Source: Oscillospiraceae bacterium (GTDB lineage: Bacteria; Bacillota_A; Clostridia; Oscillospirales; Oscillospiraceae). From it: 18,726 nt of DNA. Each line of letters opens with the position of its first letter. Positions within the stretch are counted from its first letter, which is position 1. Positions 7,138 to 14,861 of this stretch are shown here, piece by piece. A model generated the notes under the pieces. That model was not told the DNA's origin. It saw nothing but the letters and a program-made list of their open reading frames with translations, and made no database searches. The translations under genes were made by a program, and so were the position numbers. The stretch covers positions 1 to 18,726 of the forward strand of contig SVLG01000042.1 of assembly GCA_015068055.1 (NCBI GenBank). Direction: 5' to 3'.

Positions 7138-8967
7138 ATGGAGAGATACGCTTTCCTCCCCACCAGCAAGGACGAGATGCTGGAGCGGGGCTGGTACTGG
7201 TACGATATACTGCTGGTTACCGGCGACGCCTATGTGGATCACCCCTCCTTCGGCGCGGCGGTCATTGGCCGCGTGCTGGAACAGGCGGGCTATCGTGTGG
7301 CCGTGCTGGCCCAGCCGGGTTTTAAGGATGCCTCCGCCTTCGAGGCCATGGGCAAGCCCGCTTTGGGCGTTTTTATCGGCGCGGGCAATCTGGACAGCAT
7401 GGTGGCCCATTACTCCGCCGCCAAAAAGCGCCGGACGGAGGACTTTTACTCCCCCGGCAAGAAGATGGGGCTGCGCCCTGACCGGGCCTGCACCGTCTAT
7501 GCGAAACTGGCCCGGGAGGCCTTTCCCCAGACCAGAATCCTCATCGGCGGCATGGAGGCCAGCCTCCGCCGCTTTGCCCACTACGACTACTGGGCCGATA
7601 AGGTGATGCCCAGCGTCCTTTTCGACGCCGGGGCGGACATCCTCATCTACGGCATGGGCGAGCGGGCCACCAAAGAAGCCGCGAGACGCATGAAAGCCAA
7701 AGAGAGCCTTGCGGGTATCCCCGGCAGCTGCGTCATGGCTGCCGAGCCCCCGGAAAAGGCCATCCGCCTTCCCTCTCTGGAGGAGGTGAGCAAGAGCCGC
7801 AAGCTCTATGCCGAGGCCACCGCCACCGAATACGCCGAGCACGACCCTGTCCGGGGCCGCACGCTGGCCCAGCGCCACGGAAGCGATTGGCTGGTCTGCT
7901 ATCCCCCGGCTATGCCGTTGAATACCAAAGAGCTGGACGCTGTGGCCGCCCTCCCCTATACCCGGGAGGTGCATCCCATGTACGAAGCCATGGGCGGCGT
8001 GCCTGCCATTGAGGAAGTGCGCTTCTCCGTCATCCACAACCGGGGCTGCTTCGGTGCCTGCGCCTTCTGCGCCCTGGCCTTCCATCAGGGGCGGATGATC
8101 ACGTCCCGCTCCCATGAGTCCGTTATCGCCGAGGTGGAGGCCATGACCCGCCACCCCCTCTGGAAGGGCTATGTGGCCGACATCGGCGGCCCCACCGCCA
8201 ACTTCCGCCATCCCTCCTGCCAGAAGCAGCTCAAGAGCGGCATGTGTCCCAACAAGCGCTGCCTGGCCCCGGAGCCCTGTAAAAATCTGGACACCGACCA
8301 CCGGGACTATGTGTCCCTGCTGCGAAAGCTCCGGGGCATCCCCGGCGTGAAGAAGGTTTTTGTCCGCTCCGGCGTCCGCTTTGACTATGCCCTTTACGAT
8401 AAGGACGGGACATTCCTGGCCGAACTGGTGCGTCACCATGTCTCCGGGCAGCTGAAGGTGGCCCCGGAGCACTGCGTGGACAACGTCCTGGGTTACATGG
8501 GCAAGCCCCCTGTGGCCGTGTACGAGCGCTTTATGGAAAAGTACCGCTCCCTGAACCAGCGCTATTCCAAGGAGCAGTTTGTGGTGCCCTATCTCATGAG
8601 CTCCCATCCCGGCAGCTCTCTCCACAGCGCCATTGAGCTGGCCATGTACCTCAAGCACCATGGTATGCGCCCGGAGCAGGTGCAGGACTTCTACCCCACG
8701 CCGGGTACGCTGAGCACCTGTATGTACTATACCGGCATTGACCCCATGACCATGAAGAACGTCTACGTGGCCCGGGACCCCCACGAAAAAGCCATGCAGC
8801 GGGCCCTGCTGCAGTATATGAATCCCAAGAACGCCGATCTGGTCCGTGCCGCCCTTCGCAAGGCCGGCCGACAGGATCTCATCGGCTACCAGCGCGGTGC
8901 GCTGATCCGCCCCGAGGGGCCGCCGCCGGATAAAAAGAAGCCAAATAATAAAAGAAGAGCCCGTTAA
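7138..8967 (+). CDS. ygiQ: YgiQ-family radical SAM protein
   Basis: The product (609 residues from ATG 7138) has the YgiQ N-terminus FLPTSKDEM followed by WYDILLVTGDAYVDHPSFG. It then has the radical SAM [4Fe-4S] motif C304-x3-C308-x2-C311 in GCFGACAFC. The C-terminal part contains QDFYPTPGTLSTCMYYTG, typical of this family (UPF0313). The family's biochemical role is not established; members bind SAM and an iron-sulfur cluster and would work in the cytoplasm. An ATG at 7126 overlaps the preceding stop as ATGA, but 7138 has the better ribosome binding site (GAGAGGA at 7128-7134, tight spacing) and yields the usual family N-terminus. The preceding GH1-like gene shares its promoter. A lysine/arginine-rich tail ends in the loop of the terminator. 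Confidence 0.9.
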   Translation: MERYAFLPTSKDEMLERGWYWYDILLVTGDAYVDHPSFGAAVIGRVLEQAGYRVAVLAQPGFKDASAFEAMGKPALGVFIGAGNLDSMVAHYSAAKKRRTEDFYSPGKKMGLRPDRACTVYAKLAREAFPQTRILIGGMEASLRRFAHYDYWADKVMPSVLFDAGADILIYGMGERATKEAARRMKAKESLAGIPGSCVMAAEPPEKAIRLPSLEEVSKSRKLYAEATATEYAEHDPVRGRTLAQRHGSDWLVCYPPAMPLNTKELDAVAALPYTREVHPMYEAMGGVPAIEEVRFSVIHNRGCFGACAFCALAFHQGRMITSRSHESVIAEVEAMTRHPLWKGYVADIGGPTANFRHPSCQKQLKSGMCPNKRCLAPEPCKNLDTDHRDYVSLLRKLRGIPGVKKVFVRSGVRFDYALYDKDGTFLAELVRHHVSGQLKVAPEHCVDNVLGYMGKPPVAVYERFMEKYRSLNQRYSKEQFVVPYLMSSHPGSSLHSAIELAMYLKHHGMRPEQVQDFYPTPGTLSTCMYYTGIDPMTMKNVYVARDPHEKAMQRALLQYMNPKNADLVRAALRKAGRQDLIGYQRGALIRPEGPPPDKKKPNNKRRAR

Positions 8968-8980
8968 GGGCTCTTCTTTT
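8950..8980. terminator. Bidirectional terminator between ygiQ and the rubredoxin-fusion gene
   Basis: A perfect 13-bp stem (8950-8962 with 8968-8980; core GAAGAGCCC) has a 5-base loop and runs of A and T at its base. The ygiQ stop codon occupies the loop (8965-8967) and the stop of the convergent gene (8979-8981) overlaps the right arm. Confidence 0.9.
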
Positions 8981-9581
8981 ACACTTTCTCAAAATCCTCC
9001 GCCCCGTGTTTGCAGAGGGGGCAGACAAAGTCTGCCGGGAGGGCCTCTCCCTCGTACTCATAGCCGCAGACCGTGCAGCGCCAGACGGGCTTTTCCGCCG
9101 TTTTGGGCTGGGGCTTCGGCTTGATGCTGCTGTGGTAATAGGCATAGGTGGCGCTGGGCACCTCGGAGAGGTCGCCTTCGGCCATGACTTCGGCGATGAA
9201 GTGGATGTGGCTGCCGAGATCGATCTCCTGCACGACGCGCAGGCACAGAAAGCTGTTGCAGCCCTCGGTGACTACCTTGCAGTAATTGCCGGTTTCAAAG
9301 CAGCCGCCGAGCCCCTCAAACTTGTCCGTATCCCGGCCGGAGCGGAAGCCGAAGCGCTCAAAGAGGGAAAAGGGGGCGTTCTCCGCGAGAATGGAGACGT
9401 TGCACTTCTTTGTCTTCTGCAGCACCCCAGTGGTGTAGTTTGCCTTGTTGAGGGTGAGACTCACCCGGTTGGGGCTGGTGGTCAGCTGCACCACGGTGTT
9501 GCAGATGCAGCCGCTGTGGCGTTTGCCGTCGTTGATCGTGACAATGAACAGGCCATAGGAAAGCTTACGGGCAGCAGACAT
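8979..9581 (-). CDS. Flavin reductase-like domain fused to rubredoxin (Hrb-type high-molecular-weight rubredoxin)
   Basis: The 200-residue product has two domains. Residues about 3-150 are a flavin reductase/flavoredoxin-like FMN-binding domain (GLFIVTIND, GCICNTVVQLTTSP, KFEGLGGCFETGNY). Residues about 166-200 are a rubredoxin with C169-x2-C172 and C187-x2-C190 (WRCTVCGYEYEG, CPLCKHG). A proline/lysine linker joins them. This is the architecture of Hrb from Moorella, which passes NAD(P)H electrons to a flavodiiron protein for NO or O2 reduction; that role is inferred here, and no flavodiiron gene is in the window. The start is ATG 9579-9581 after AAGGAGG (9590-9596); an upstream in-frame ATG at 9608 falls inside a hairpin and lacks a ribosome binding site. 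The gene follows metG across that hairpin. Confidence 0.88.
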   Translation of the reverse strand: MSAARKLSYGLFIVTINDGKRHSGCICNTVVQLTTSPNRVSLTLNKANYTTGVLQKTKKCNVSILAENAPFSLFERFGFRSGRDTDKFEGLGGCFETGNYCKVVTEGCNSFLCLRVVQEIDLGSHIHFIAEVMAEGDLSEVPSATYAYYHSSIKPKPQPKTAEKPVWRCTVCGYEYEGEALPADFVCPLCKHGAEDFEKV

Positions 9582-9606
9582 GGGAAGAACCTCCTTACAG
9601 GTATTC

Positions 9607-9632
9607 AAAGAGCCACCTTTTGGTGGCTCTTT
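9607..9632 (-). terminator. Hairpin after metG (terminator or attenuator)
   Basis: A perfect 11-bp stem (9607-9617 with 9622-9632, core GAGCCACC) with a four-base loop starts 5 bases after the metG stop. The U-run on the minus strand is short (TTT then GAATA), so termination may be partial and allow read-through into the rubredoxin-fusion gene, for which no separate promoter is visible in the short gap. Confidence 0.7.
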
Positions 9633-9637
9633 ATGAT

Positions 9638-11599
9638 TTAGCAGAGGACGGAGCCGGCGGGGATGGTGTCGTCCAGAATGAGGAGCTGCACCTTCTCCTC
9701 GCCCTTTTCGGTGTGGGCGGCGGAGATGAGCATACCGTTGGACTCCTGCCCCATCATCTTCCGGGTGGGCAGGTTCACAATGGCGGCCACGGTCTTGCCG
9801 ATGAGATCCTCAGGCTTGTACCACTTGGCGATGCCGGAGAGGATCTGGCGGGGGGTGCCGCTGCCGTCGTCCAGGGTGAAGCGCAGGAGCTTGTCGCTCT
9901 TTTTTACGGGTGCGCAGTCCATGACCTTGCAGACGCGCAGGTCGCTCTTGCAGAAATCGTCAAAGGAGACGGTTTCCTTGAAGGGCTCGATGGGATCCTT
10001 GGCGGGCTTGCTGAGCTCGGCGAGGGCCTCCAGCTCCTTCTGGGCATCGATGCGGGGGAAGAGGTTTTCGCCCTTGCAGACGGCGGCGTCTGCGGGCAGC
10101 ACGCCCCACTGATCGGCCTTTTCCCACACGGCCAGAGACTTATCCAGACCGATCTGGGCAAAGAGCTTGTCCATGCTCTCGGGCATGAAGGGAGTCAGCA
10201 GCGTGCCGCAGATGCGGAGGGTCTCCAGGAGGTTATAGAGCACGCGGGCCAGACGGGGCTTGGTCTCCTCGGACTTCGCCAGCACCCAGGGAGCGGTCTC
10301 GTCGATATACTTGTTGCCCCGGGCGATGACTTTGAAGACCTCGGCCAGACCGTTCTGGAGCTGCAGGTGCTCCATCTGCTCCTCGTAGCGGCCGCGGAGA
10401 CCACAGAGCATCTCCAGCAGCTCGGCATCCTCGGCACCTTCCGCCTGCTCGGTGGGCAGGGTGCCGCCGAAGTACTTCTGCACCATGGCGGTGGAGCGGG
10501 AGAGGAGGTTGCCAAGGTCGTTGGCCAGGTCGGAGTTGATGGTGGAGATCAGCAGCTCATTGGAGAAGTTGCCGTCGGAGCCGAAGGGGAAGGTGCGCAG
10601 CAGGAAGAAACGCAGGGCGTCCACGCCGTAGCGCTCGCTCAGCAGGTAGGGATCGATGATGGTGACGGTCTTGTTCTCCTTGGACTTGGAGATCTTGCCG
10701 CCGTCGATGACCAGCCAGCCGTGGCCGTAGACCTTTTTGGGCAGGGGCTCACCCATGCTCATGAGCATGGCGGGCCAGATGATGGAGTGGAAGCGGACGA
10801 TCTCCTTGCCCACGATGTGCACGTCGGCGGGCCAGTACTTGTTGAAATCGTTGTACTTCTCGTTCTCGTAGCCCAGGGCGGTGATGTAGTTGGAGAGCGC
10901 GTCAATCCAGACGTAGACCACATGGCCCTCGTCGAAGTCCACGGGAACGCCCCACTTGAAGGTGGTACGGCTGACACAGAGGTCCTGCAGGCCGCCTTCG
11001 CAGTCGATGAAGTTGTGAACCATCTCGTTGACGCGGCTGGCGGGCTCCAGGAAGTCGCCGCCCAGCAGCAGCTCACGGATCTTCCCGGCGTACTTGGACA
11101 GACGGAAGAAGTAGGCTTCCTCCTCGGCGTACTTTACGTCACGGCCGCAGTCGGGGCACTTGCCCTCCACCAGCTGGCTCTCGGTCCAGAAGGACTCGCA
11201 GGGGGTGCAGTACATGCCGGAGTATTTGCCCTTGTAGATGTCACCCTTGTCGTACATCTTCTTGAAGATGCGCTGGATGCTGCTGACATGGTAGTCATCG
11301 GTGGTGCGGATGAAGCGGTCGTTGGAGATGTTCATCAGCTTCCAGAGATCCTTGATACCGCCTTCGCCCTCCACGATGCCGTCCACAAATTCCTGAGGGG
11401 TCTTGCCGGCAGCCTTGGCCTTGTCCTCGATCTTCTGGCCGTGCTCGTCGGTGCCGGTGAGGAACATGACGTCGTGGCCCAGCAGACGCTTATAGCGGGC
11501 AATGGCGTCGGTGGCCACGGTGCAGTAGGCATGGCCGATGTGGAGCTTGTCGGAGGGGTAGTAGATGGGCGTGGTAATGTAGTAAGACTTCTTTTCCAT
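9638..11599 (-). CDS. metG: Methionine-tRNA ligase
   Basis: The enzyme charges tRNA-Met. The 653-residue product has the class I signatures H20-I-G-H (in YYPSDKLHIGHAY) and KISKS at 302-306. It also has a four-cysteine zinc knuckle in the connective domain (CTPC then CPDCG, about residues 130-153), the anticodon-binding helical domain, and a C-terminal EMAP/Trbp111-like tRNA-binding domain from about residue 550 (FCKSDLRVCKV, LPTRKMMGQESNGMLISA). The length fits the Bacillus-type enzyme. The start ATG 11597-11599 follows AAGGAGAG (11606-11613). It lies 34 bases after the vanW-like gene and is probably the last main gene of the htpG-hemW-vanW-metG operon. No T-box leader is visible upstream. 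Confidence 0.96.
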   Translation of the reverse strand: MEKKSYYITTPIYYPSDKLHIGHAYCTVATDAIARYKRLLGHDVMFLTGTDEHGQKIEDKAKAAGKTPQEFVDGIVEGEGGIKDLWKLMNISNDRFIRTTDDYHVSSIQRIFKKMYDKGDIYKGKYSGMYCTPCESFWTESQLVEGKCPDCGRDVKYAEEEAYFFRLSKYAGKIRELLLGGDFLEPASRVNEMVHNFIDCEGGLQDLCVSRTTFKWGVPVDFDEGHVVYVWIDALSNYITALGYENEKYNDFNKYWPADVHIVGKEIVRFHSIIWPAMLMSMGEPLPKKVYGHGWLVIDGGKISKSKENKTVTIIDPYLLSERYGVDALRFFLLRTFPFGSDGNFSNELLISTINSDLANDLGNLLSRSTAMVQKYFGGTLPTEQAEGAEDAELLEMLCGLRGRYEEQMEHLQLQNGLAEVFKVIARGNKYIDETAPWVLAKSEETKPRLARVLYNLLETLRICGTLLTPFMPESMDKLFAQIGLDKSLAVWEKADQWGVLPADAAVCKGENLFPRIDAQKELEALAELSKPAKDPIEPFKETVSFDDFCKSDLRVCKVMDCAPVKKSDKLLRFTLDDGSGTPRQILSGIAKWYKPEDLIGKTVAAIVNLPTRKMMGQESNGMLISAAHTEKGEEKVQLLILDDTIPAGSVLC

Positions 11600-11633
11600 G
11601 GTCTTCTCTCCTTAAATCTATCGCTAAAAAATA

Positions 11634-13541
11634 TTAAACGGGGGGTGCGGCCACAGCCTGAGCCTGAATATCCTCGGGATGGTAGTGGTACTCGCTGTAG
11701 AACCACTTGTAGTCATCCTCCGCGCCTTTGAGAATGGTGCCGTCGGGGCTGAGAACATGGCACCAGATGGTGGCCCGGGCGCCGGTAGCCACGGGGTTGC
11801 CGTCGGCGCCGACGAGGGTGGCATCGCCGTAGACGGGCATGGCACCGGAGAAGTTGATCTTCACGTAGGAGCCGTCGGTGTTGGTGCCCCAGACCTGAAT
11901 GGTCACATAGCGGTTATCCTCGGTGACAAAGCACTTGAGGCGGATGGGATAGTCCCGGGAGTTTGTGAAAGCAAACTCCGGGCCGCCCCAGCTGACCGTG
12001 GCGTCCATGCCGGCGGTGAGATAACCCACGGGGAAGTAGTGGCAGCTGCGCTGGTCGATTTGCAGATCGGCCAGCAGGGCGGAGACAAAGAGGGTGGAGG
12101 ACACCTGGCAGATGCCGCCGCCATACTCGTCGCGGACCTCGCCGTCGGCATAGGCCGGGGCCGGGAGCCAGCCGTTTTCCGGCGTGCGCTCGCCCAGACA
12201 GCTGTTGTAGTCAAAGCTCTCGCCGGGCTGGAGAATGACGGTATTCAAAAGCTCGCAGGCTTTGGCCACGTTGGCGATACGGCTGGGGCTGGAGCCGGAG
12301 AGGGAGGTGGTCTTTTCACCCAGCAGGTCACGGTAGAGCATGTTGTTCAGCTCCTCCTCCTGCAGTTCCGGTTCGGTGATCTGCAGGGGGATGGCCACGG
12401 TCTCGCCGTAGCCCGCTGCGGCCCAGATCTTCTTGGCCTCGGGCAGGTCGAAGGTGACACCCACCTGACTGGGGGTGGCCCCGCCGGTGCTGGGGTCGTA
12501 GGTGGAGGAAATGGCCTCGCAGCTAAGTTCCGCATGGAGGGCGTCCAGATCCATCTCCTCGTCGGTGTGCATATCCACCTCGTAGACGATGGGGGTGCGG
12601 TCGGCGCTCAAAATAGCGTCGGAGAGGACCTGTACAATGGTGTCCTCGTCGATATAGAGGGCATGGGCACCCTTGACGATGTTGACGCTGTACTGGCCCA
12701 CGCGCATCTCGCTTTTGAGAAGTTCTTCGTTCACTTCCGCGGCCACGTCGCTGACCAGAGCGCGCAGCGCGTCTTCGTCCAGACTTCGCGTGCTGCCCAG
12801 CTCCAGCTCCGGCGTCTTGCCCAGGAAGCGGCAGTTCACATAGGTGATGAGGTTTTCAAAGAGACTGCCTTCGCGGCCATAGAGCCAGGCAGTCTCCGCC
12901 GCCTCCACGGAGGAGAGGGTCAGCCCTGCGTCCTCGGCGGTGACGGTGATGCTGTGCTCCATGGGCAGCTCCACGGTGACGGAAAAGTCCTTATAATAGG
13001 CACCTTCCCGCTCGCTGAGTACCCGCTTGGCCTGCTCCCGGCCCATGTAGCTGAGATCCACACCGTCGGCGGAGATGCCCGGGTAGATGGTTTCAATGCG
13101 CTGCACGGCATAGGCCGCGGCCACCGCGCCGCCGCAAAGCAGCGCCGCCAGACTCAAAAGCACCAGCAGGGCAATGAGAACACCCCGGTTCTTTTTCTTC
13201 TTTTTCTTTTTGGATGGGGGGGCCTTGGGCGGGGCCTTCTTGCCCGGCTTTTTGGCGGGCGGGGCCTTTTTGGGCCGCGGCGCGGGCGCGGGCTCCTCGT
13301 AAACAGGTTCGGCCTCCTCGTAAACAGGTTCGGCCTCCTCGTAAACGGGTTCGGCCTCCTCGTAAACGGGTTCGGCCTCCTCGTAAACGGGCTCGGCCTC
13401 CTCCTCGTAAGCGGGTTCTTCCCCGCTGCCGAGACCCAGCCCGGCAAAGAGGGCGTCCTCCTCCGCCTGGGTCAGCCCCCAGACCTCCCCGGTCTCGGGC
13501 CGGGGAGCGTTTCTTTTCTTTTTGTCGTTATGCTTTTTGAT
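11634..13541 (-). CDS. VanW-family membrane-anchored protein with acidic repeat tail; start codon unusual
   Basis: The extracellular part has a PG_binding_4-like region and a C-terminal VanW domain (CLGERTPENGWLPAPAY, GGGICQVSSTLF, HYFPVGY, DYPIRLKC). VanW proteins are cell-envelope proteins of unknown biochemical function, first noted in vancomycin resistance clusters; this one alone does not imply resistance. The frame stays open up to 13571. N-terminal to the VanW part it encodes a basic start (KKHNDKKKR), five AEPVYEE-type repeats, a Pro/Ala/Lys linker, seven lysines and a transmembrane helix (about 13182-13100). The upstream segment has no in-frame ATG, GTG or TTG. The first standard start is GTG 13161-13163, inside the membrane helix with no ribosome binding site. 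I place the start at an ATC (13539-13541) after AAAGGCGG, with low confidence in the start only. Confidence 0.8.
   Translation of the reverse strand: MKKHNDKKKRNAPRPETGEVWGLTQAEEDALFAGLGLGSGEEPAYEEEAEPVYEEAEPVYEEAEPVYEEAEPVYEEAEPVYEEPAPAPRPKKAPPAKKPGKKAPPKAPPSKKKKKKKNRGVLIALLVLLSLAALLCGGAVAAAYAVQRIETIYPGISADGVDLSYMGREQAKRVLSEREGAYYKDFSVTVELPMEHSITVTAEDAGLTLSSVEAAETAWLYGREGSLFENLITYVNCRFLGKTPELELGSTRSLDEDALRALVSDVAAEVNEELLKSEMRVGQYSVNIVKGAHALYIDEDTIVQVLSDAILSADRTPIVYEVDMHTDEEMDLDALHAELSCEAISSTYDPSTGGATPSQVGVTFDLPEAKKIWAAAGYGETVAIPLQITEPELQEEELNNMLYRDLLGEKTTSLSGSSPSRIANVAKACELLNTVILQPGESFDYNSCLGERTPENGWLPAPAYADGEVRDEYGGGICQVSSTLFVSALLADLQIDQRSCHYFPVGYLTAGMDATVSWGGPEFAFTNSRDYPIRLKCFVTEDNRYVTIQVWGTNTDGSYVKINFSGAMPVYGDATLVGADGNPVATGARATIWCHVLSPDGTILKGAEDDYKWFYSEYHYHPEDIQAQAVAAPPV
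13299..13403 (-). repeat. 21-bp tandem repeat encoding AEPVYEE units
   Basis: Five consecutive 21-base units (plus-strand unit begins GTAAAC, ends CTCCTC) differ from each other by one or two bases; degenerate part-units flank them on both sides. Each unit encodes one acidic heptapeptide in the cytoplasmic tail of the VanW-like protein. The period is a multiple of three, so copy-number change keeps the frame. Confidence 0.9.
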
Positions 13542-13566
13542 GGCTCTGTCCGCCTTTCTGTCTCGC

Positions 13567-14838
13567 TCAGTTCATGTACGGTTCGGAAGAACTGGGCAGG
13601 GGAATCTGCTCGCCCAGCTGATCAAAGGCTTCCTTGATCCAGGGGTTGGCGCTGAACTTTTCCTTGGTCTGTGCCTCCAGCAGGATGCCGATGAGGACGT
13701 TGGAGACCAGAAAGCCGCTGGCCGTGAAGCGCCAGCGATCCCGGTCGGTCTCGCCCCGGCGGTGGGGGACCCGGACGGCCCAGCCGTTGCGCCGGAATTC
13801 CTCCAGCACCTGCTCAAGGGGCTCAAAGTTGCTGCGGTAAACGTTGGTGTAGTCCCGGCGGCAGATGCCCATGGTGGTACGCATGCCCAGCATGATGTAT
13901 TCCGCGGCCTGGTCTAGCTGGCCGATCTTCTCGCTCTCGTCGATGACGCTCTTGTCGCCCAACACGCCGGAAATAAAGCCACGGACATGGCGCATGTAGG
14001 AATAGCGCAGACCCGCCACATAGGAGTGGGCCCCGGCGCCAAAGGCTACGTATTCCTGCAGCCGCCAGTACTTGAGGTTGTGGCGGCTCTCGTAGCCGGG
14101 CCGGGCAAAGTTGGAGATCTCATACTGCCGGTAGCCGTGACGCTCCAGAAAGTCCACGGTGAAAAGGTACATATCCGCCTGCTCATCGTCGGTGGGGATC
14201 AGGGGGGAGTCGATGTACTGGCGGTACATGGGTGTACCCTCCTCCAGCCGCAGTCCGTAGCAGGAGAGGTGGGTGGGCTTGAGGGCGATGGCCTTGGCCA
14301 GCGTCCGGGCCCAGTCCTCCTTGGTCTGGCTGGGCAGACCGTAGATGAGATCCAGGCTGATGTTCCGGAAGCCGGCCTTGCGGGCCCGGCGGACGGCCAT
14401 CTCCACCTGTCGCCAGCTGTGGCGGCGGCCGATGAGACGGAGGATCTCGTCGTTGGCGCTCTGGGCACCGATGGAGATGCGGTTGACGCCCTCGCGCTTC
14501 ATGTTGCGCAGGTCCCGGCGCTTTACGCTGTCCGGGTTGCACTCCACGGTGACCTCGCTGCGCTTCAAAAGCCGGTCGGTGCGCTTGAGTTCCTGCATCA
14601 GCTCCACAATGCGGTTGGCCCCGTAGTAGCTGGGGGTGCCGCCGCCGAAGTAAACGGTGTCGAGATAGTATTCCCGGAGTCTCGGGAAGGCTTCCCGCAT
14701 CTGAATAAGCAGCGCGTCCTGATAGTGGGGCATGAGCTTATCCTGATTGGCCACGCTGCAGAAGTCGCAGTATCCGCACTTCGAGGCGCAGAAGGGTATG
14801 TGTATATATACGCCGAGATGCTTATCGTCTTCGAACAT
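13567..14838 (-). CDS. hemW: HemW-like radical SAM protein (coproporphyrinogen oxidase-like)
   Basis: The 423-residue product has the HemN/HemW-type motif C17-x3-C21-x2-C24 in PFCASKCGYCDFC, with phenylalanine rather than cysteine at the position that separates HemW from HemN. FGGGTPS, ECNPDS, RISIGAQS, DLIYGLP and FGAGAHSYV follow in the family order. HemW proteins are now seen mainly as heme chaperones that bind an iron-sulfur cluster and SAM; older annotation calls them oxygen-independent coproporphyrinogen III oxidase. No heme biosynthesis genes are nearby. The start ATG follows AAGGAG. It begins 23 bases after htpG and ends 25 bases before the proposed vanW-like start, consistent with an operon. 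C27 is an extra nearby cysteine also seen in the family's Gram-positive members, by memory. Confidence 0.9.
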   Translation of the reverse strand: MFEDDKHLGVYIHIPFCASKCGYCDFCSVANQDKLMPHYQDALLIQMREAFPRLREYYLDTVYFGGGTPSYYGANRIVELMQELKRTDRLLKRSEVTVECNPDSVKRRDLRNMKREGVNRISIGAQSANDEILRLIGRRHSWRQVEMAVRRARKAGFRNISLDLIYGLPSQTKEDWARTLAKAIALKPTHLSCYGLRLEEGTPMYRQYIDSPLIPTDDEQADMYLFTVDFLERHGYRQYEISNFARPGYESRHNLKYWRLQEYVAFGAGAHSYVAGLRYSYMRHVRGFISGVLGDKSVIDESEKIGQLDQAAEYIMLGMRTTMGICRRDYTNVYRSNFEPLEQVLEEFRRNGWAVRVPHRRGETDRDRWRFTASGFLVSNVLIGILLEAQTKEKFSANPWIKEAFDQLGEQIPLPSSSEPYMN

Positions 14839-14861
14839 GGGATACTCCTTGGGATGTTAGT

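Noticed and set aside
11600..11640. T-box riboswitch before metG
   Set aside because: The gap is only 34 bases with a ribosome binding site, too short for a T-box leader.
9620..11731. Long plus-strand open frame opposite metG, and similar ones opposite pncB, ygiQ, the vanW-like gene and htpG
   Set aside because: All mirror well-supported genes, show Gly/Ala/Val/Leu-rich shadow composition and have no recognisable domain.
11634..13163. Vancomycin resistance cluster suggested by the VanW domain
   Set aside because: No ligase, dehydrogenase or two-component genes of a van operon are present; VanW-domain proteins are common in Clostridia without resistance.
13299..13403. Tandem array considered as a CRISPR or minisatellite outside genes
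   Set aside because: Units are directly adjacent without spacers and are in frame, encoding a heptapeptide in the VanW-like protein.
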